This document shows, one piece after another, positions 24,304-36,811 of a DNA stretch of 64,000 bases. The stretch covers positions 1 through 64,000 of the forward strand of contig CAVTAI010000003.1 in the NCBI GenBank assembly GCA_963732655.1, written 5' to 3'. The stretch comes from CAVTWS01 sp963732655 (GTDB taxonomy: Bacteria; Actinomycetota; Acidimicrobiia; Acidimicrobiales; SHLQ01). The notes under the pieces are model-generated. The model had not been told where the DNA came from and did not search any database. It saw only the letters and a list, made by a program, of their open reading frames with translations. The position numbers and the translations under genes were made by a program. The first letter of the stretch is position 1. Every line of letters starts with the position of its first letter.

Positions 24304-25872
24304 TCAACCAGGTCGCTCGGTGGAGCCCGCGGGGGCGGCGTCGCCGGTCGGGGTGGCGGTCGGCGTGAAGGTCATCGGCTTGTCGTCGGCGGGCCAGAAC
24401 CGTCGGGTCACCAACGATGTCAGGAGGGCGACGCCCGCAGACGCCAAGAAGGCGATGCGCATACCGTCGGCGAACGCGTCGCTGGCTCGGGCGAACAGGG
24501 CGGTACCGTCGGGCCCGGCCATGTTTCGCGTGACGGCGAACGCGCCCTGAATGCCGTCGCGCACGGTCTCGGCCGCATCGGGCGGAAGCGAGTCGACGGC
24601 GTCGCCGAGACCGTTCCTGTACCCGGTCGACACGAGGCTGCCCATCAACGCGATGCCGATCGCGCCGCCGACTTCGCGACTGGTGTCGTTGACCGCCGAA
24701 CCCACGCCGGCCTTGTGGGGAGGAAGTGCGGACATGATCGCCGTGGTCGCGGTCGGCGACATGAGCGCCATACCTCCGGCGGCGAGCACCATGCCGATGA
24801 CGAGGAGGAGGTAGTGGGTCTCAGGCCGCATGAAGGACAACCAGACGAACGCGACGGCGGCGACCGTCTGGCCCAACGCCACGATCTCCCGGTTGCCGAT
24901 GCGGGCCGCCAAGAGCGGGCCGCGGGGAGCGACCATGATCATGGTCGCGGGGAACGGCAGGATCTTGACCGCCGCCATGAGAGGCGTGTCGCCGCGCACG
25001 AACTGGAAGTACAGCGTCAATCCGAAGAAGGCGCCGAACATGACCAGGAAGGCGTTGGTGATCGTGAGCGACCCCAAGGCGAACTTGCGATTCTTGAAGT
25101 TCCGGGGATCGAGCATCGGGTGGGTGGCTCGCAGTTCGAACAGCACGAACCCGATGAGGGCGACAGCGGCCAGCGCGAACGCGCCGAGAACGACGCCGCT
25201 CGTCCAGCCCTTCTCCGGCCCCTCGATGATGCCGAAGACCAGCGAGGTGAAGCCGACGATCGACAGCGCGGCACCCACGAGGTCGAGCGGTCGACCCTCG
25301 TCGTCGCGCGATGACGGCACGAACAGGAGGATCGGCACGGCGGCGATCAGCACCAGCGGCACGTTGACGAAGAAGATCGATCCCCACCAGAACCAACGCA
25401 ACAACAAACCTGATGCGAGCGCGCCGAGCGCGCCACCGGCGCCGGCGAACCCGGCCCACAGGGCGATGGCCTTGGCCCGTTCCTCCGGAGGAAACACGAC
25501 CGTGATCGTGGACAGCGTTGCCGGCATGATCAGCGCCGCACCGACACCCATGCTGGCGCGGAGGGCGATGAGCTGATTGGGGCTGTCGCTCATCGAAGCG
25601 GCCACCGCAGCGGCGGCGAAGATGAGCAGGCCGATGAGCAGCGCGCCCTTGCGGCCGTAGCGGTCGCCGAGGGCGCCGGCCGGGAGGAGGAGCCCCGCGA
25701 ACACCAAGGCGTAGGCATCGATGATCCACAACGTCTGGGTCTGGCTCGGCTCGATCGCCTTCTGGATCGCCGGGATGCCGTTGTTCAATGCGGACACGCT
25801 GGCCACGATCAACACCAGGCATGTGCACATGATGCCGAGGATGAACCAGCGGCGAGGGTGGGGCTCCGTCAC
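24304..25872 (-). CDS. MFS transporter, DHA2 (14-TM) family
   Basis: Proton-driven exporter of the drug:H+ antiporter-2 type, 522 residues. The first helix pair is followed by the MFS motif GALGDRYGRKGALL. The family's motif C-like segment is around GFAGAGGALGALASGLLLRWFWWGSIFFVNVP, and about 14 hydrophobic segments are spread evenly. The N-terminal helix (WFILGIMCTCLVLIVASVSA) and the IQKAIEPSQTQTLWIIDAY segment are typical of EmrB/QacA relatives. The start is GTG 25872. The substrate cannot be inferred. It is divergent from the PhoH-like gene. Confidence 0.92.
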   Translation of the reverse strand: MTEPHPRRWFILGIMCTCLVLIVASVSALNNGIPAIQKAIEPSQTQTLWIIDAYALVFAGLLLPAGALGDRYGRKGALLIGLLIFAAAAVAASMSDSPNQLIALRASMGVGAALIMPATLSTITVVFPPEERAKAIALWAGFAGAGGALGALASGLLLRWFWWGSIFFVNVPLVLIAAVPILLFVPSSRDDEGRPLDLVGAALSIVGFTSLVFGIIEGPEKGWTSGVVLGAFALAAVALIGFVLFELRATHPMLDPRNFKNRKFALGSLTITNAFLVMFGAFFGLTLYFQFVRGDTPLMAAVKILPFPATMIMVAPRGPLLAARIGNREIVALGQTVAAVAFVWLSFMRPETHYLLLVIGMVLAAGGMALMSPTATTAIMSALPPHKAGVGSAVNDTSREVGGAIGIALMGSLVSTGYRNGLGDAVDSLPPDAAETVRDGIQGAFAVTRNMAGPDGTALFARASDAFADGMRIAFLASAGVALLTSLVTRRFWPADDKPMTFTPTATPTGDAAPAGSTERPG

Positions 25873-27291
25873 CTCCGCACCCTACCGGACCGTCGATCGG
25901 CCAGAGACCGGCGTAGCTGCCGATGGTGTTCACCGTGTCGTAGCCGTCCGGTAACGACACATGCACCTTCGGGCGGCTGTGGGACGCCTACGATTGAGTT
26001 CATCGCCCGTCCCGTCGCGACCTACGTGCTCGACACCTCTGTGTTGCTGAGTGATCCGCGGGCGCTCGGGGGATTCGGACACCATCACGTGGCGGTGCCG
26101 CTGGTGGTTCTCACCGAGCTGGAGGCCAAACGTCACCATCCGGAGCTGGGTTGGGCGGCGCGGGCCACGCTACGCGAGCTCGAGGAGCTGCGCCTGAAAC
26201 ACACCTCGCTGGTGGAGCCCATGATCGTCACCGATCAAGGTGGCACCTTGTGGGTCGAGGTGAACCACGAGGATCGGTCCTTCCTGCCTCCTCCCTTTCG
26301 GGCGGACACGAACGACAACCGGATCCTCGCCGTCGCGGTTGCGCTGCAACGCGACGGACGCAACGTGGTCCTGGTCAGCAAGGACCTGCCGCTCCGGTTG
26401 AAGGCCTCGATCGTCGGCTTGGACGCCGAGGAGTACCGCGACGACCGAGTCATCGAGATGGGCTGGCGGGGCGTGGTCGAGCAGGCGGTGACCTCGGCGG
26501 ACATCGATCGTCTGTACAACGAGGGTGAGATCGACCTCGAAGCGGCACGGGACCTGCCGTGCAACACCGGCATCATCTTGGCGGCCGGGTCGCAGTCGGC
26601 ACTGGGCCGCGTGCGCGCCGACGGTCTGGTGCACCTCGTGCCAGCCGATCGCTCCATCTTCGACGTGCGCGGGCGTTCCGCTGAGCAGCGCTTGGCGATG
26701 GATCTGCTGGCCGACCCCACGGTCGGCATCGTCTCCCTCGGCGGTCCGGCGGGCACGGGCAAGAGTGTCCTCGCCTTGGCCGCCGGTCTCGACTGGGTCC
26801 TCGAGCGGCGCGCTCACCGTCGGGTCATCGTCTTCCGTCCGCTGTTCGCGGTCGGCGGGCAAGATCTCGGATTCCTCCCCGGTTCGGAGTCGGAGAAGAT
26901 GTCGCCGTGGGCGGCCGCCGTCGCCGACGCCCTGGAATCGATCGCTGGTCCATCGGTGGTCGAGCACATTCGCAGCCACCACCTGCTCGAGGTGTTGCCA
27001 CTCACCCACATCCGGGGGCGGAGCCTGGTCGACACATTCGTGATCATCGACGAAGCGCAGAACCTCGAGCGCAACGTGCTGCTCAGCGCGCTGTCCCGGC
27101 TCGGCGCCGGGAGCCGCGTGGTGTTGACCCACGACGTCGCCCAACGGGACAACCTCCGAGTCGGTCGCCACGATGGCATCGCCTCGGTGATCGAGACCCT
27201 GCGCGGCCATTCGATCTTCGGTCACGTCACGCTGCGTCGCGCCGAGCGCAGCGAGATCGCCGCCCTCGTCACCAGCGTCCTCGACACCTGA
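25858..27291 (+). CDS. PhoH family protein with N-terminal PIN domain
   Basis: This is a PIN nuclease domain fused to a PhoH P-loop ATPase. The PIN part begins TYVLDTSVLLSDP and contains the acidic residues (LTELEAKR, DTNDNRILAVA). The PhoH ATPase has Walker A GGPAGTGKSVLALAAG near residue 300, and Walker B FVIIDEAQNLERN. Family members act in RNA handling. The start is unclear: the frame is open back to ATG 25858, overlapping the MFS start, but residues before TYVLDTSV (nt 26020) are not conserved and no good ATG, GTG or TTG with a ribosome-binding site lies just upstream of the PIN domain. The coordinates give the longest frame. Confidence 0.88.
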   Translation: MGLRHLRTLPDRRSARDRRSCRWCSPCRSRPVTTHAPSGGCGTPTIEFIARPVATYVLDTSVLLSDPRALGGFGHHHVAVPLVVLTELEAKRHHPELGWAARATLRELEELRLKHTSLVEPMIVTDQGGTLWVEVNHEDRSFLPPPFRADTNDNRILAVAVALQRDGRNVVLVSKDLPLRLKASIVGLDAEEYRDDRVIEMGWRGVVEQAVTSADIDRLYNEGEIDLEAARDLPCNTGIILAAGSQSALGRVRADGLVHLVPADRSIFDVRGRSAEQRLAMDLLADPTVGIVSLGGPAGTGKSVLALAAGLDWVLERRAHRRVIVFRPLFAVGGQDLGFLPGSESEKMSPWAAAVADALESIAGPSVVEHIRSHHLLEVLPLTHIRGRSLVDTFVIIDEAQNLERNVLLSALSRLGAGSRVVLTHDVAQRDNLRVGRHDGIASVIETLRGHSIFGHVTLRRAERSEIAALVTSVLDT

Positions 27292-27311
27292 CCATCGCAA
27301 ACACCTCCCCG

Positions 27312-27365
27312 TCGAACTGGGAGACCAACCCGTCGCCCACGCGACCACCGTGTCTCCCAGTTCGA
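27312..27365. terminator. Inverted repeat (14-bp arms) downstream of the PhoH-like gene
   Basis: TCGAACTGGGAGAC at 27312-27325 pairs perfectly with GTCTCCCAGTTCGA at 27352-27365 across a 26-base loop. It begins 21 bp after the phoH-like stop and lies before mutA, consistent with a terminator. No T-run follows. The CTGGGAGA core is loosely like the arms of the elements at 23166 and 56434. Confidence 0.45.
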
Positions 27366-27458
27366 GGTTGGGGGGCCGCGGGGCAGGTGGGGCGGGCCGG
27401 GGGGGCGGTGGGGCACCGGGGAAGGTGCTGGGGAGCGTGACGCCGTACGATCGGCCTC

Positions 27459-29341
27459 ATGACTCTCGCCGACGACCAACCTCTCGTTGAGGAATTGGCC
27501 CTGGGGGCCGAGTTCCCGCCGGTCACCCACGATGACTGGCTGAGCCAGGTCGATGGGGTCCTGAAGGGCAAGCCGTTCTCGACGTTGGTGAGCACGACCC
27601 GTGACGGCATCGAGATCCAACCGCTGTACACGCCCGACAACGGATCGTCGATGCCGGCCGGGTTCCCGGGGCGGGCGCCTCACACCCGGGGGTCGTCGGC
27701 TCGCGGCGCCCTCTCCGGATGGGACGTCCGCCAACACCACGTCGTGACCGATCCCGCGTCCGCCAACGCCGCGTTCCTCGATGAACTCGGTCGCGGCGGG
27801 ACGTCGCTCTTCTGTCGCTTCGACGACCCCGCGCACGTGGCGCCGGCACTTCACGACGTGCTCCTCGACATCGCGGTGGTCGCGCTCGACGCGGGCCCGG
27901 TGCAGGATTCCGTCGCCGCCGCCTTCTTGGACGCTGCCGCGGCGAGCGGGGCCCCGCCGTCCACGCTGCTGGGGTCGCTCCGACTCGACCCGATCGGAGT
28001 CCTGGCCCGGCATGGGGCGCTCGCCGAGACGTCCGACATGGCCGTCGGTCGGGCCGCCCGCACGGCAGCCGAGGTCGCCGACCGCTTCCCGAGGATGCGC
28101 TCGCTGGCGGTCGACGCCACCGTCTGGGCCGACGGCGGGGCAACCGAGGCCGACGAGCTGGCCGGGGCACTCTCGGTGGGCGTGGCCTATCTCCGGGCTC
28201 TGACCGACGCCGGTCTGGATCTCGCCCCCGCCTTGGGTCAGATCGAGTTCACCTATTCGGCGACGGCCGATCAGTTCCTGACGATCGCCAAACTCCGGGC
28301 CGCTCGGCGCCTGTGGTCACGGGTCGCCGAGGCTTGCGGCGCGGCGCCGGACCTTCAGGGTCAGTACCAGCACGCGGTCACCTCGGGCGTCATGTTGAGC
28401 CGCCGCGATCCGTGGGTGAACCTGCTCCGGTCGACCGTGGCCTGCTTCTCGGCGGGGGTTGGTGGGGCGGACTCGGTCACGGTCAATCCCCACGACGGCG
28501 CCATCGGACTCTCCGACGATCAGGCCCGGCGCATCGCCCGCAACACCCAACTCCTGTTGCTCGAGGAGTCGCACCTGGCTCAGGTCATCGACCCGGCCGG
28601 AGGAGCCCACGCGACCGAGGCGTTGACCGACCAACTCTGCCGCGTGGCTTGGACGAGGTTCCAGGACCTGGAACGTGCCGGAGGCATGGCCGCGGTGCTG
28701 GCGTCCGGCGACGCCAAACGCCATCTCGACGCACGGTGGGAGTCCCGGCGCATCGACCTGGCGCGTCGCAAGGAGCCGCTCACCGGGGTGAGCGAGTTCC
28801 CCGACATCCATGAAACGCCCGTGGCCCGCCGTCCGGTCCCGGCCCGACCCCGAGTTGCCGCCCCGGCCATCACCATCGACCCGATCCCGCGGCGCCGGCT
28901 GGCCGAGCCCTTCGAGGAGCTCCGCGACGCTGCCGATGCCGCCCCCGGAGGCCGGCCCCAGGTCTTCCTGGCCAACCTCGGCACGCCCGCCGACCACACG
29001 ACCCGATCGACCTGGACGAAGAACCTGTTCGAGGCCGGGGGTATCGAGGCGAGGGGCAACGACGGCTTTGCGGACATCGACACCCTGGTTCAGGCGTTCT
29101 CCGCATCCGGCGCTCGGGTCGCCGTGATCTGCTCGTCGGACGCCGTGTACGCAGAGTCCGCGACGGCGGCGGCTTCTGCCTTGCGAGCGGGGGGTGCCGC
29201 CCGCATCTACCTCGCCGGACGGCCCGGCGATCTCGAGAACGGCCTGCGGGACGCGGGCGTGGACGAGTTCGTGTTCGCCGGCGGCGATGTCGTCGAGGTT
29301 CTTCGACGAGTCCACTCCACCCTTGGACTGCGGGAGGCATC

Positions 29342-29345
<4 letters not shown>
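27459..29345 (+). CDS. mutA: Methylmalonyl-CoA mutase small subunit
   Basis: This is the non-catalytic beta chain of the heterodimeric B12 enzyme that interconverts succinyl-CoA and methylmalonyl-CoA in propionate metabolism. The TIM-barrel part is recognisable (PLYTPDNG, PGRAPHTRG, WDVRQHH, ALGQIEFTYSATADQFLTIAKLRAARRLW, RIARNTQLLLLEESH). The C-terminal B12-binding-like domain (ANLGTPADHTTRSTWTKNLF) lacks the cobalt-binding DxHxxG motif, as expected for this subunit. It has 628 residues. The start is ATG 27459. It overlaps mutB by four bases (ATGA). Confidence 0.95.
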
Positions 29346-31510
<2,165 letters not shown>

Positions 31511-31514
31511 CGAC

Positions 31515-33067
31515 ATGGCCGCACCGGATCAGCCGCCCGACCTGCTGGCCATCTACGCGCAGGTCAGCGCCGACAAACCGGCGGTGATCGACGATCGACC
31601 GGACGGCACGATCAGGCACATCACGTTCGCCGAGCTGAACACCGAGGTCAACCGGTTGGCCGACAGCCTGCTGGCCCGGGGTCTCTCGCCCGGCGATCGG
31701 GTGGCGTGGTGCGGCAAGAACTCCATCGAGGTGATCATCTGGATGGACGCCTGCCGCAAGGCGAAGCTCGTGGCGGTCCCCGTCGGCTACCGCCTCACCG
31801 CCGAGGAGGCGGCCTACGTGGTGGCCGATTCCGACGCTCGGATCTGCCTGGTCGACGCCGAGCACGCCGCCCTGTTCGCCTCCTTCACCGGTGAGCTCCC
31901 CGGCGTCGATGCGGTCGTGACCTTCGCCGGCGAAGCGCTGGACGGCCAGGTCGCCCACGCCGATTTCGTGCGTTCCGCCTCGGCCGAGGAACCAGTCGGC
32001 CCCGATGCGGCGGTCGGGACGATGATCTACACCTCGGGCACGACCGGCAAACCCAAAGGAGCGGTGCGCCGCAAGGGCGCAGATCCGGTCCTGGCCGCGT
32101 CACTCATATCCGAGTGGCAATGCAGCCCTGACGACATCCACCTGACCTGCGGGCCGCTCTACCATTCCGGCCCGATGATGCTGGCCGGGGTCGGCCACGC
32201 CCTTGGCTGCACGCTGGTGGTGCAACGCAACTTCGACCCCGAGGACTGGTTGCGTCTGATCGACACGTACCGGGTCACCGCGACGTTCGCCGCCCCGACC
32301 CCGATCCGCATGGTCGTCAACCTGCCACCTGAGGTGAAGGTGCGGTACGACCGCGCCTCGATGCGGCTGATGCTGGCCAACGCCGCGCCCTGGCCACAGG
32401 CGCTCAAGAAGGCCTACCTGGCGGACTTCCCGGTCGATTCGTTGTGGGAGATCTACGGGGCGACCGAGCTCGGCGTCTGTGCCCTGCTCCGGCCCGAGCA
32501 CCAGCTCGCCAAACCGGGGTCGTGTGGCCAGCCCGCTCCGTACGTCGAGGTCATGCTCCTCGATGACGACGGCCGCGAGGTCACCACCCGGGCCAGCCCG
32601 GTGAGCTCTTCGTCCGCAACGCCAACGTCCTCGACGAGTATCACAAGGCGTTCGAGAAGTGGTCGGAGGACCACCGAGACGGCGGATGGCACACCGTGGG
32701 CGATGTCGCCTACCGGGACGACGAGGGATTCCTCTACATCTGCGACCGCAAGAAGGACATGATCATCAGCGGCGGGGTCAACATCTACCCGGCGGAGATC
32801 GAGGCCGTTCTCGAACACGACCCCCGGATCTTCGAAGCAGCGGTGATCGGCGTGCCGTCGGAAGAATGGGGCGAATCGGTTCACGCCATCGTCGTCGCTC
32901 GGTCTGACGACCTGACGGAAGCTGATGTCATCGCCTTTGCCCGAGAACACCTTGCCGGGTTCAAAGTGCCCCGTTCGGTGTCGTTCACGCCCGAGATCCC
33001 CAAGACGGGAACGGGCAAGATCCTCAAGCGGGAGCTACGTCAGCGGATGGTCGACGACCAGTTCTGA
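31515..33067 (+). pseudogene. Acyl-CoA synthetase (AMP-forming), frameshifted
   Basis: ANL-superfamily ligase that activates a carboxylic acid to its CoA thioester. Frame 1 (from ATG 31515) has the P-loop-like motif MIYTSGTTGKPKGAV and the adenylate motif WEIYGATELG. Near 32589-32591 one base appears to be missing: after GREVTT the frame changes. The second frame continues GQPGELFVRNANVLDEYHK, GDVAYRDDEGFLYICDRKKDMIISGG, and the catalytic Lys motif PKTGTGKILKREL. The repaired length, about 517 residues, is normal. All functional motifs survive, so a sequencing indel is plausible. It lies directly downstream of mutB. Confidence 0.88.
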
Positions 33068-33235
33068 GGCGTCCCGAGGAGCCTGAGCCCGCCGGACGGT
33101 GGGTCGGTTGGCTCGACTTGCTAAAGCCCGCCGTCGTCTGGCCGATTGAGACCTTGGGTCGTTCCTGCTCAGGTGGCACTCGACCCCGTCGTCCCGGCGT
33201 TCGCCGGATCGATGCCGACGCCTTTGGAGGTCACG

Positions 33236-36043
33236 GTGGACGAACTCGCGAGCGACAGCGCCCGCGGCTCGACATCGCCCCGACGCGGTCTCGCGTCGAA
33301 GCTCATCGTCCGGGTCATCGCCGTCAGCCTGATTCCGCTCCTTCTCGTGGGTGCCATCGCCGTCTTCGCGGTCTTGTCGCTCGCCGACCAGGCCGACCGT
33401 GAGGTACGCGAATCTGGCGACCTCTTGGCCGACGATGTCGTGGCCACACAGCTCCAGGGCGAAGCGGCCAGCGTCATCAGCGAGGTCGAGCGATTCATCG
33501 ACGAGCGAATCGGTGATGCCGCGGATCTCGCCGCCACCACCGAAGTCCGCAGCGCCGCCGAGGCGGGCAGCTCCGAGGCCAACCGGTTGGGCATCGTCGG
33601 GATCGACCCCGCGCAGGTGGAGGCGCAGGTTCCCGCTCACTCCCTGGCCGTGTCCCCGTCGCTCGACGCAGACCTGGCCGCCAAGGCCGAGGACTCAGCC
33701 TTCATCGGCAGCATCCTCGTCACCGACCGGTACGGAAACACGGCCGCCAGCTCAGCTCCGACCGCGGAGGTGTTCATCGGCGACGAAGCGTGGTGGACCC
33801 AGGCCTTCGACACCGGTGGATCGGTGTCGCCGTTCCGTTTCGATGCCACCGGCAACCAGTTTGCGGTCGATGTGGCCGTCCCGATCAGCGACTCCGCTGC
33901 CACGATCGGCGTGTTGCGCGTGTCGATCGACGTTTCCTACGTCCAAGATCTCGCCGACGCCCTCTCGCTTCGTTCGGGCAGCGACGTCAGCATCGTGAAC
34001 GCCGACGGTCTCCTGCTGGCCGACACGGCGACGGGTCACGACCTGACCCGCATCATGAACGGCGAGCTCGTCCTCGACCCGACGGTCGACGCCGACATCA
34101 TCCAATCCCAGGCTGACGCCGCCGCCGCCGGCTCCTTCCGCACTGAAACGGGCATCGTCGGGTTCGCCCGCTCGACTCAGTCCGACATCGGGTCGGCCGT
34201 CAACCTCCTCGTCGTGCTCGACCAGAACGAGCAGATCGCGCTGGCCCCGCTGTCCGGTCTCGACTCCCTTCGCGACGACCTGAACAGCGCGTCCCGCAAC
34301 CTGATGCTGGTGCTGCTGGCCCTGACCGTGGCGGCCATCGCCGCTTCCTTCGTCGTGTCCCGCCTCCTCGTGCGCGCCATCGTGCGACCGATCCTGGCTC
34401 TTCGCGACGCCGCCAACCGGGTCGCCGATGTCGAGCTGCCCCGGGTCATGGAGGAGATCGAGCATCAGGAGGAGGGCGCCGAACCGCCGTCGCTCCAGCC
34501 GATCGAACTCGACACGGGTGACGAGGTCGAGGAGCTGGCCCGTGCCTTCACCTCCGTCCAGGACACCGCCGTCCGGCTGGCGTCCGTGCAGGCCGAGGCT
34601 CGGCGCCGCAACGTCGCCCAGGCGTTCGTGTCGATGGGTCGTCGCAACCAGAACCTGATCGGTCGACAGCTCGAGTTCATCGAGCAGCTGGAGGAGTCGG
34701 AGTCGGACCCCCAGACCCTCGCCAACTTGTTCAAGCTCGATCACCTGGCGACCCGTCTGCGTCGCAACGCCGAGTCGTTGCTGGTGCTGGCCGGCGAGGA
34801 GCCGGCCCGCCGGTGGGGTGTCCCGGTATCGATCATCGACGTCGTCCGATCGGCCGCATCGGAGATCGAGGACTTCCCCCGGGTCGAGCTCAGCCGTCTC
34901 GAGGACCAGCCGGTCCAGGGCAGTGTCGTCGCCGAGCTCTCCCATCTCCTGGCCGAAGTCGTCGAGAACGCACTGGCCTTCTCTCCGCCCAACACCGCCG
35001 TTCTCGTCGCCGGCCGTCGCCGCGCTGAGGGATACGAGCTGGCCGTCGTCGATCGCGGCATCGGTATGACCGAGACGGAGCTCCAGGAAGCGAACGAGCG
35101 CCTGGCCAACCCGGCCGAGTTCGACCGGGCGCCGACGCAGCGCCTCGGACTGTTCGTAGTCGGCCGTTTGGCGGCCCGGCACGGGGTGCGGGTGAAGATG
35201 GTCCCATCCGCCGCCGGCCAAGGCGTGACCGTGCTCCTGCTGTTGCCGCCGACCCTGCTCGAGGACGGCTACCACACGGAGGCGACACCGACGCTGGCCA
35301 CCGCGGCTCCGTCCGTGGAGGCGCGGCCCGAGGTCCAGCCCCCGGTCGAATCGCGGGAGCCGGCGCCCTACGAGCCGCCCGCCTATGAGCCGCCGGCATT
35401 CGCGCCTCCTGCCTACGAACCGCCAGCCTTCGTGCCCGCAGCCGTCGAGCCTCCGGCGTACGAAGCGCCGGCGTTCGAGCCCCCGTCCGTCGAGTCGCTG
35501 GCCGCTGAGTCGCCAGTCGCTGAGGCCTATGAGCCCGTGGGCGAATCAGGTGCCGCTGAGCCCGTGGGCGAACCTGGACTCGCCGATGCGGTGCCCGAAC
35601 GCGGAGGAAGCCCGTGGGCGACCGATCCCGAGGCGTCGGCGCCGCCGCAGTTGCCCCGCCGGGAGCCGGCGACCAGCTACGACGCGGGCCCGCCAGCCGC
35701 ACCCAGCCTGCCGCGCCGTGAGCCCGCCGAAACTGCGTGGAGCGAGCCGACCGCGGACGTGCCCGCGTCCGCCGTCGCTGGCCCAACCCCGCGGGACCTC
35801 CGGAACGACGACGGCCCCGACGTCACCCCCTCCGGTCTGCGCCGCCGCCGTCCCACCGAGCCGCTTCCGGTCACCTCAGCCCGCCCGATGATGCCGGACG
35901 ACGAGATCGGACCCGAGCGGGACCCCGATGCCGTTCGCGCCACGTTGCGTCGATTCATGACCGGCGTGGGCCACGGCCGCCGCCTCGCCGGCGACCCCGA
36001 AGCACCCGACCCGATCTCCACCGGAGGTGGCCACGATGAGTGA
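33236..36043 (+). CDS. cvnA: Conservon sensor histidine kinase (CvnA type)
   Basis: Membrane sensor kinase of 935 residues. It has a first TM helix (about 22-45), an extracellular sensing domain, a second TM (about 350-372) and HAMP (VRPILALRDAANRVADVELP). The dimerisation region MGRRNQNLIGRQLEFIEQLE and FKLDHLATRLRRNAE is typical of conservon and nitrate-sensing kinases. A HATPase domain follows (SHLLAEVVENALAFSPP near 568, DRGIGM, RLGLFVV). A tail of about 260 residues is Pro/Glu/Ala-rich with PPAYEPPAF-like repeats. GTG 33236 is chosen for its GGAGG site; the longer frame from 33146 is unlikely. It overlaps the roadblock gene by 8 bp. No response regulator is present, as is usual for conservons. 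Confidence 0.9.
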   Translation: MDELASDSARGSTSPRRGLASKLIVRVIAVSLIPLLLVGAIAVFAVLSLADQADREVRESGDLLADDVVATQLQGEAASVISEVERFIDERIGDAADLAATTEVRSAAEAGSSEANRLGIVGIDPAQVEAQVPAHSLAVSPSLDADLAAKAEDSAFIGSILVTDRYGNTAASSAPTAEVFIGDEAWWTQAFDTGGSVSPFRFDATGNQFAVDVAVPISDSAATIGVLRVSIDVSYVQDLADALSLRSGSDVSIVNADGLLLADTATGHDLTRIMNGELVLDPTVDADIIQSQADAAAAGSFRTETGIVGFARSTQSDIGSAVNLLVVLDQNEQIALAPLSGLDSLRDDLNSASRNLMLVLLALTVAAIAASFVVSRLLVRAIVRPILALRDAANRVADVELPRVMEEIEHQEEGAEPPSLQPIELDTGDEVEELARAFTSVQDTAVRLASVQAEARRRNVAQAFVSMGRRNQNLIGRQLEFIEQLEESESDPQTLANLFKLDHLATRLRRNAESLLVLAGEEPARRWGVPVSIIDVVRSAASEIEDFPRVELSRLEDQPVQGSVVAELSHLLAEVVENALAFSPPNTAVLVAGRRRAEGYELAVVDRGIGMTETELQEANERLANPAEFDRAPTQRLGLFVVGRLAARHGVRVKMVPSAAGQGVTVLLLLPPTLLEDGYHTEATPTLATAAPSVEARPEVQPPVESREPAPYEPPAYEPPAFAPPAYEPPAFVPAAVEPPAYEAPAFEPPSVESLAAESPVAEAYEPVGESGAAEPVGEPGLADAVPERGGSPWATDPEASAPPQLPRREPATSYDAGPPAAPSLPRREPAETAWSEPTADVPASAVAGPTPRDLRNDDGPDVTPSGLRRRRPTEPLPVTSARPMMPDDEIGPERDPDAVRATLRRFMTGVGHGRRLAGDPEAPDPISTGGGHDE

Positions 36044-36458
36044 CCTGTCCGCCGAAGCCGAGAACTTCAGCTGGCTTCTGCGCAACTTCGCCAGCAACAC
36101 CCTCGGAGTCACCGAGGCGATCGCCGTCTCCGCCGACGGTCTGCTCCTGGCCTGCTCAGATGAGTCGCGCCGGGACATGGCCGAGCAGTTCTCAGCCATC
36201 GCGTCGGGCCTCAGCAGCCTGACCCAGGGAGCGTCCTTCTGCTTCGACCTGCACGGGGTGGAGCAGGTCATCGTCGAGATGGGCCGCGGCTTCATGTTCA
36301 TCATGTCGATCAGCGACGGTTCGGTCCTCGGGGTGTTGGCCGACAAGAACTGTGACGTGGGTCTGGTCGGGTACGAGATGGCTCTGCTGGTCGACCGCGT
36401 CGGCCGCGTGCTCACCCCCGAGCTCGTCGTCGAGCTCCAGAACTCCGTGGTCGCATGA
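36036..36458 (+). CDS. cvnB: Roadblock/LC7 domain protein (CvnB type)
   Basis: This 140-residue roadblock/LC7 protein (FSWLLRNFASNTLGVTEAIAV, SADGLLLACSD, LGVLADKNCDVGLVGYEMALL) is the second conservon component and is expected to bind the small GTPase. ATG 36036 has GGAGGTGG five bases upstream, inside the kinase 3' end. It overlaps the next gene by four bases. Confidence 0.93.
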   Translation: MSDLSAEAENFSWLLRNFASNTLGVTEAIAVSADGLLLACSDESRRDMAEQFSAIASGLSSLTQGASFCFDLHGVEQVIVEMGRGFMFIMSISDGSVLGVLADKNCDVGLVGYEMALLVDRVGRVLTPELVVELQNSVVA

Positions 36459-36811
36459 GCCAACCGTCCGACCCGACTCCCCGACCCGCGGGGCCCGGAC
36501 CGATGGTGAGGCCGTACTTCCTCACCGGTGGCCGGACCACCTCGATCGGCGACGACCTCCCGATGGAGTCGCTGGTGGTCCTGCGTCAAGACGACGGATC
36601 CGCTACGGCGGAACGGCGTCAGATCATCGATTTGTGTGTGGAACCAGTGGCGATCGCCGAGATCGCGGCGCGCGTGAAGCTCCCGCTGGGCGTCGCCCGG
36701 GTGCTCGTTTCGGATCTGGCGGCGATCGGAACCGTCGAAGTTTGCAAAACCGTCGTCGAGGGTGACCTCGACCTGATCAGGAGGTTGATGGCCGGTGTCC
36801 GGGCCCTCTGA
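36455..36811 (+). CDS. cvnC: DUF742 protein (CvnC type)
   Basis: This is the third conservon protein, 118 residues, with the DUF742 pattern MVRPYFLTGGRTT near the start, SLVVLRQD, then a winged-helix-like region EPVAIAEIAARVKLPLGVARVLVSDLAAIG. The ATG overlaps the cvnB stop (ATGA), and its own 3' end overlaps cvnD by 17 bp. Confidence 0.93.
   Translation: MSQPSDPTPRPAGPGPMVRPYFLTGGRTTSIGDDLPMESLVVLRQDDGSATAERRQIIDLCVEPVAIAEIAARVKLPLGVARVLVSDLAAIGTVEVCKTVVEGDLDLIRRLMAGVRAL

Noticed and set aside
27366..27458. Cobalamin riboswitch before mutA
   Set aside because: The gap between phoH-like gene and mutA is short and G-rich and shows no B12-box-like sequence.
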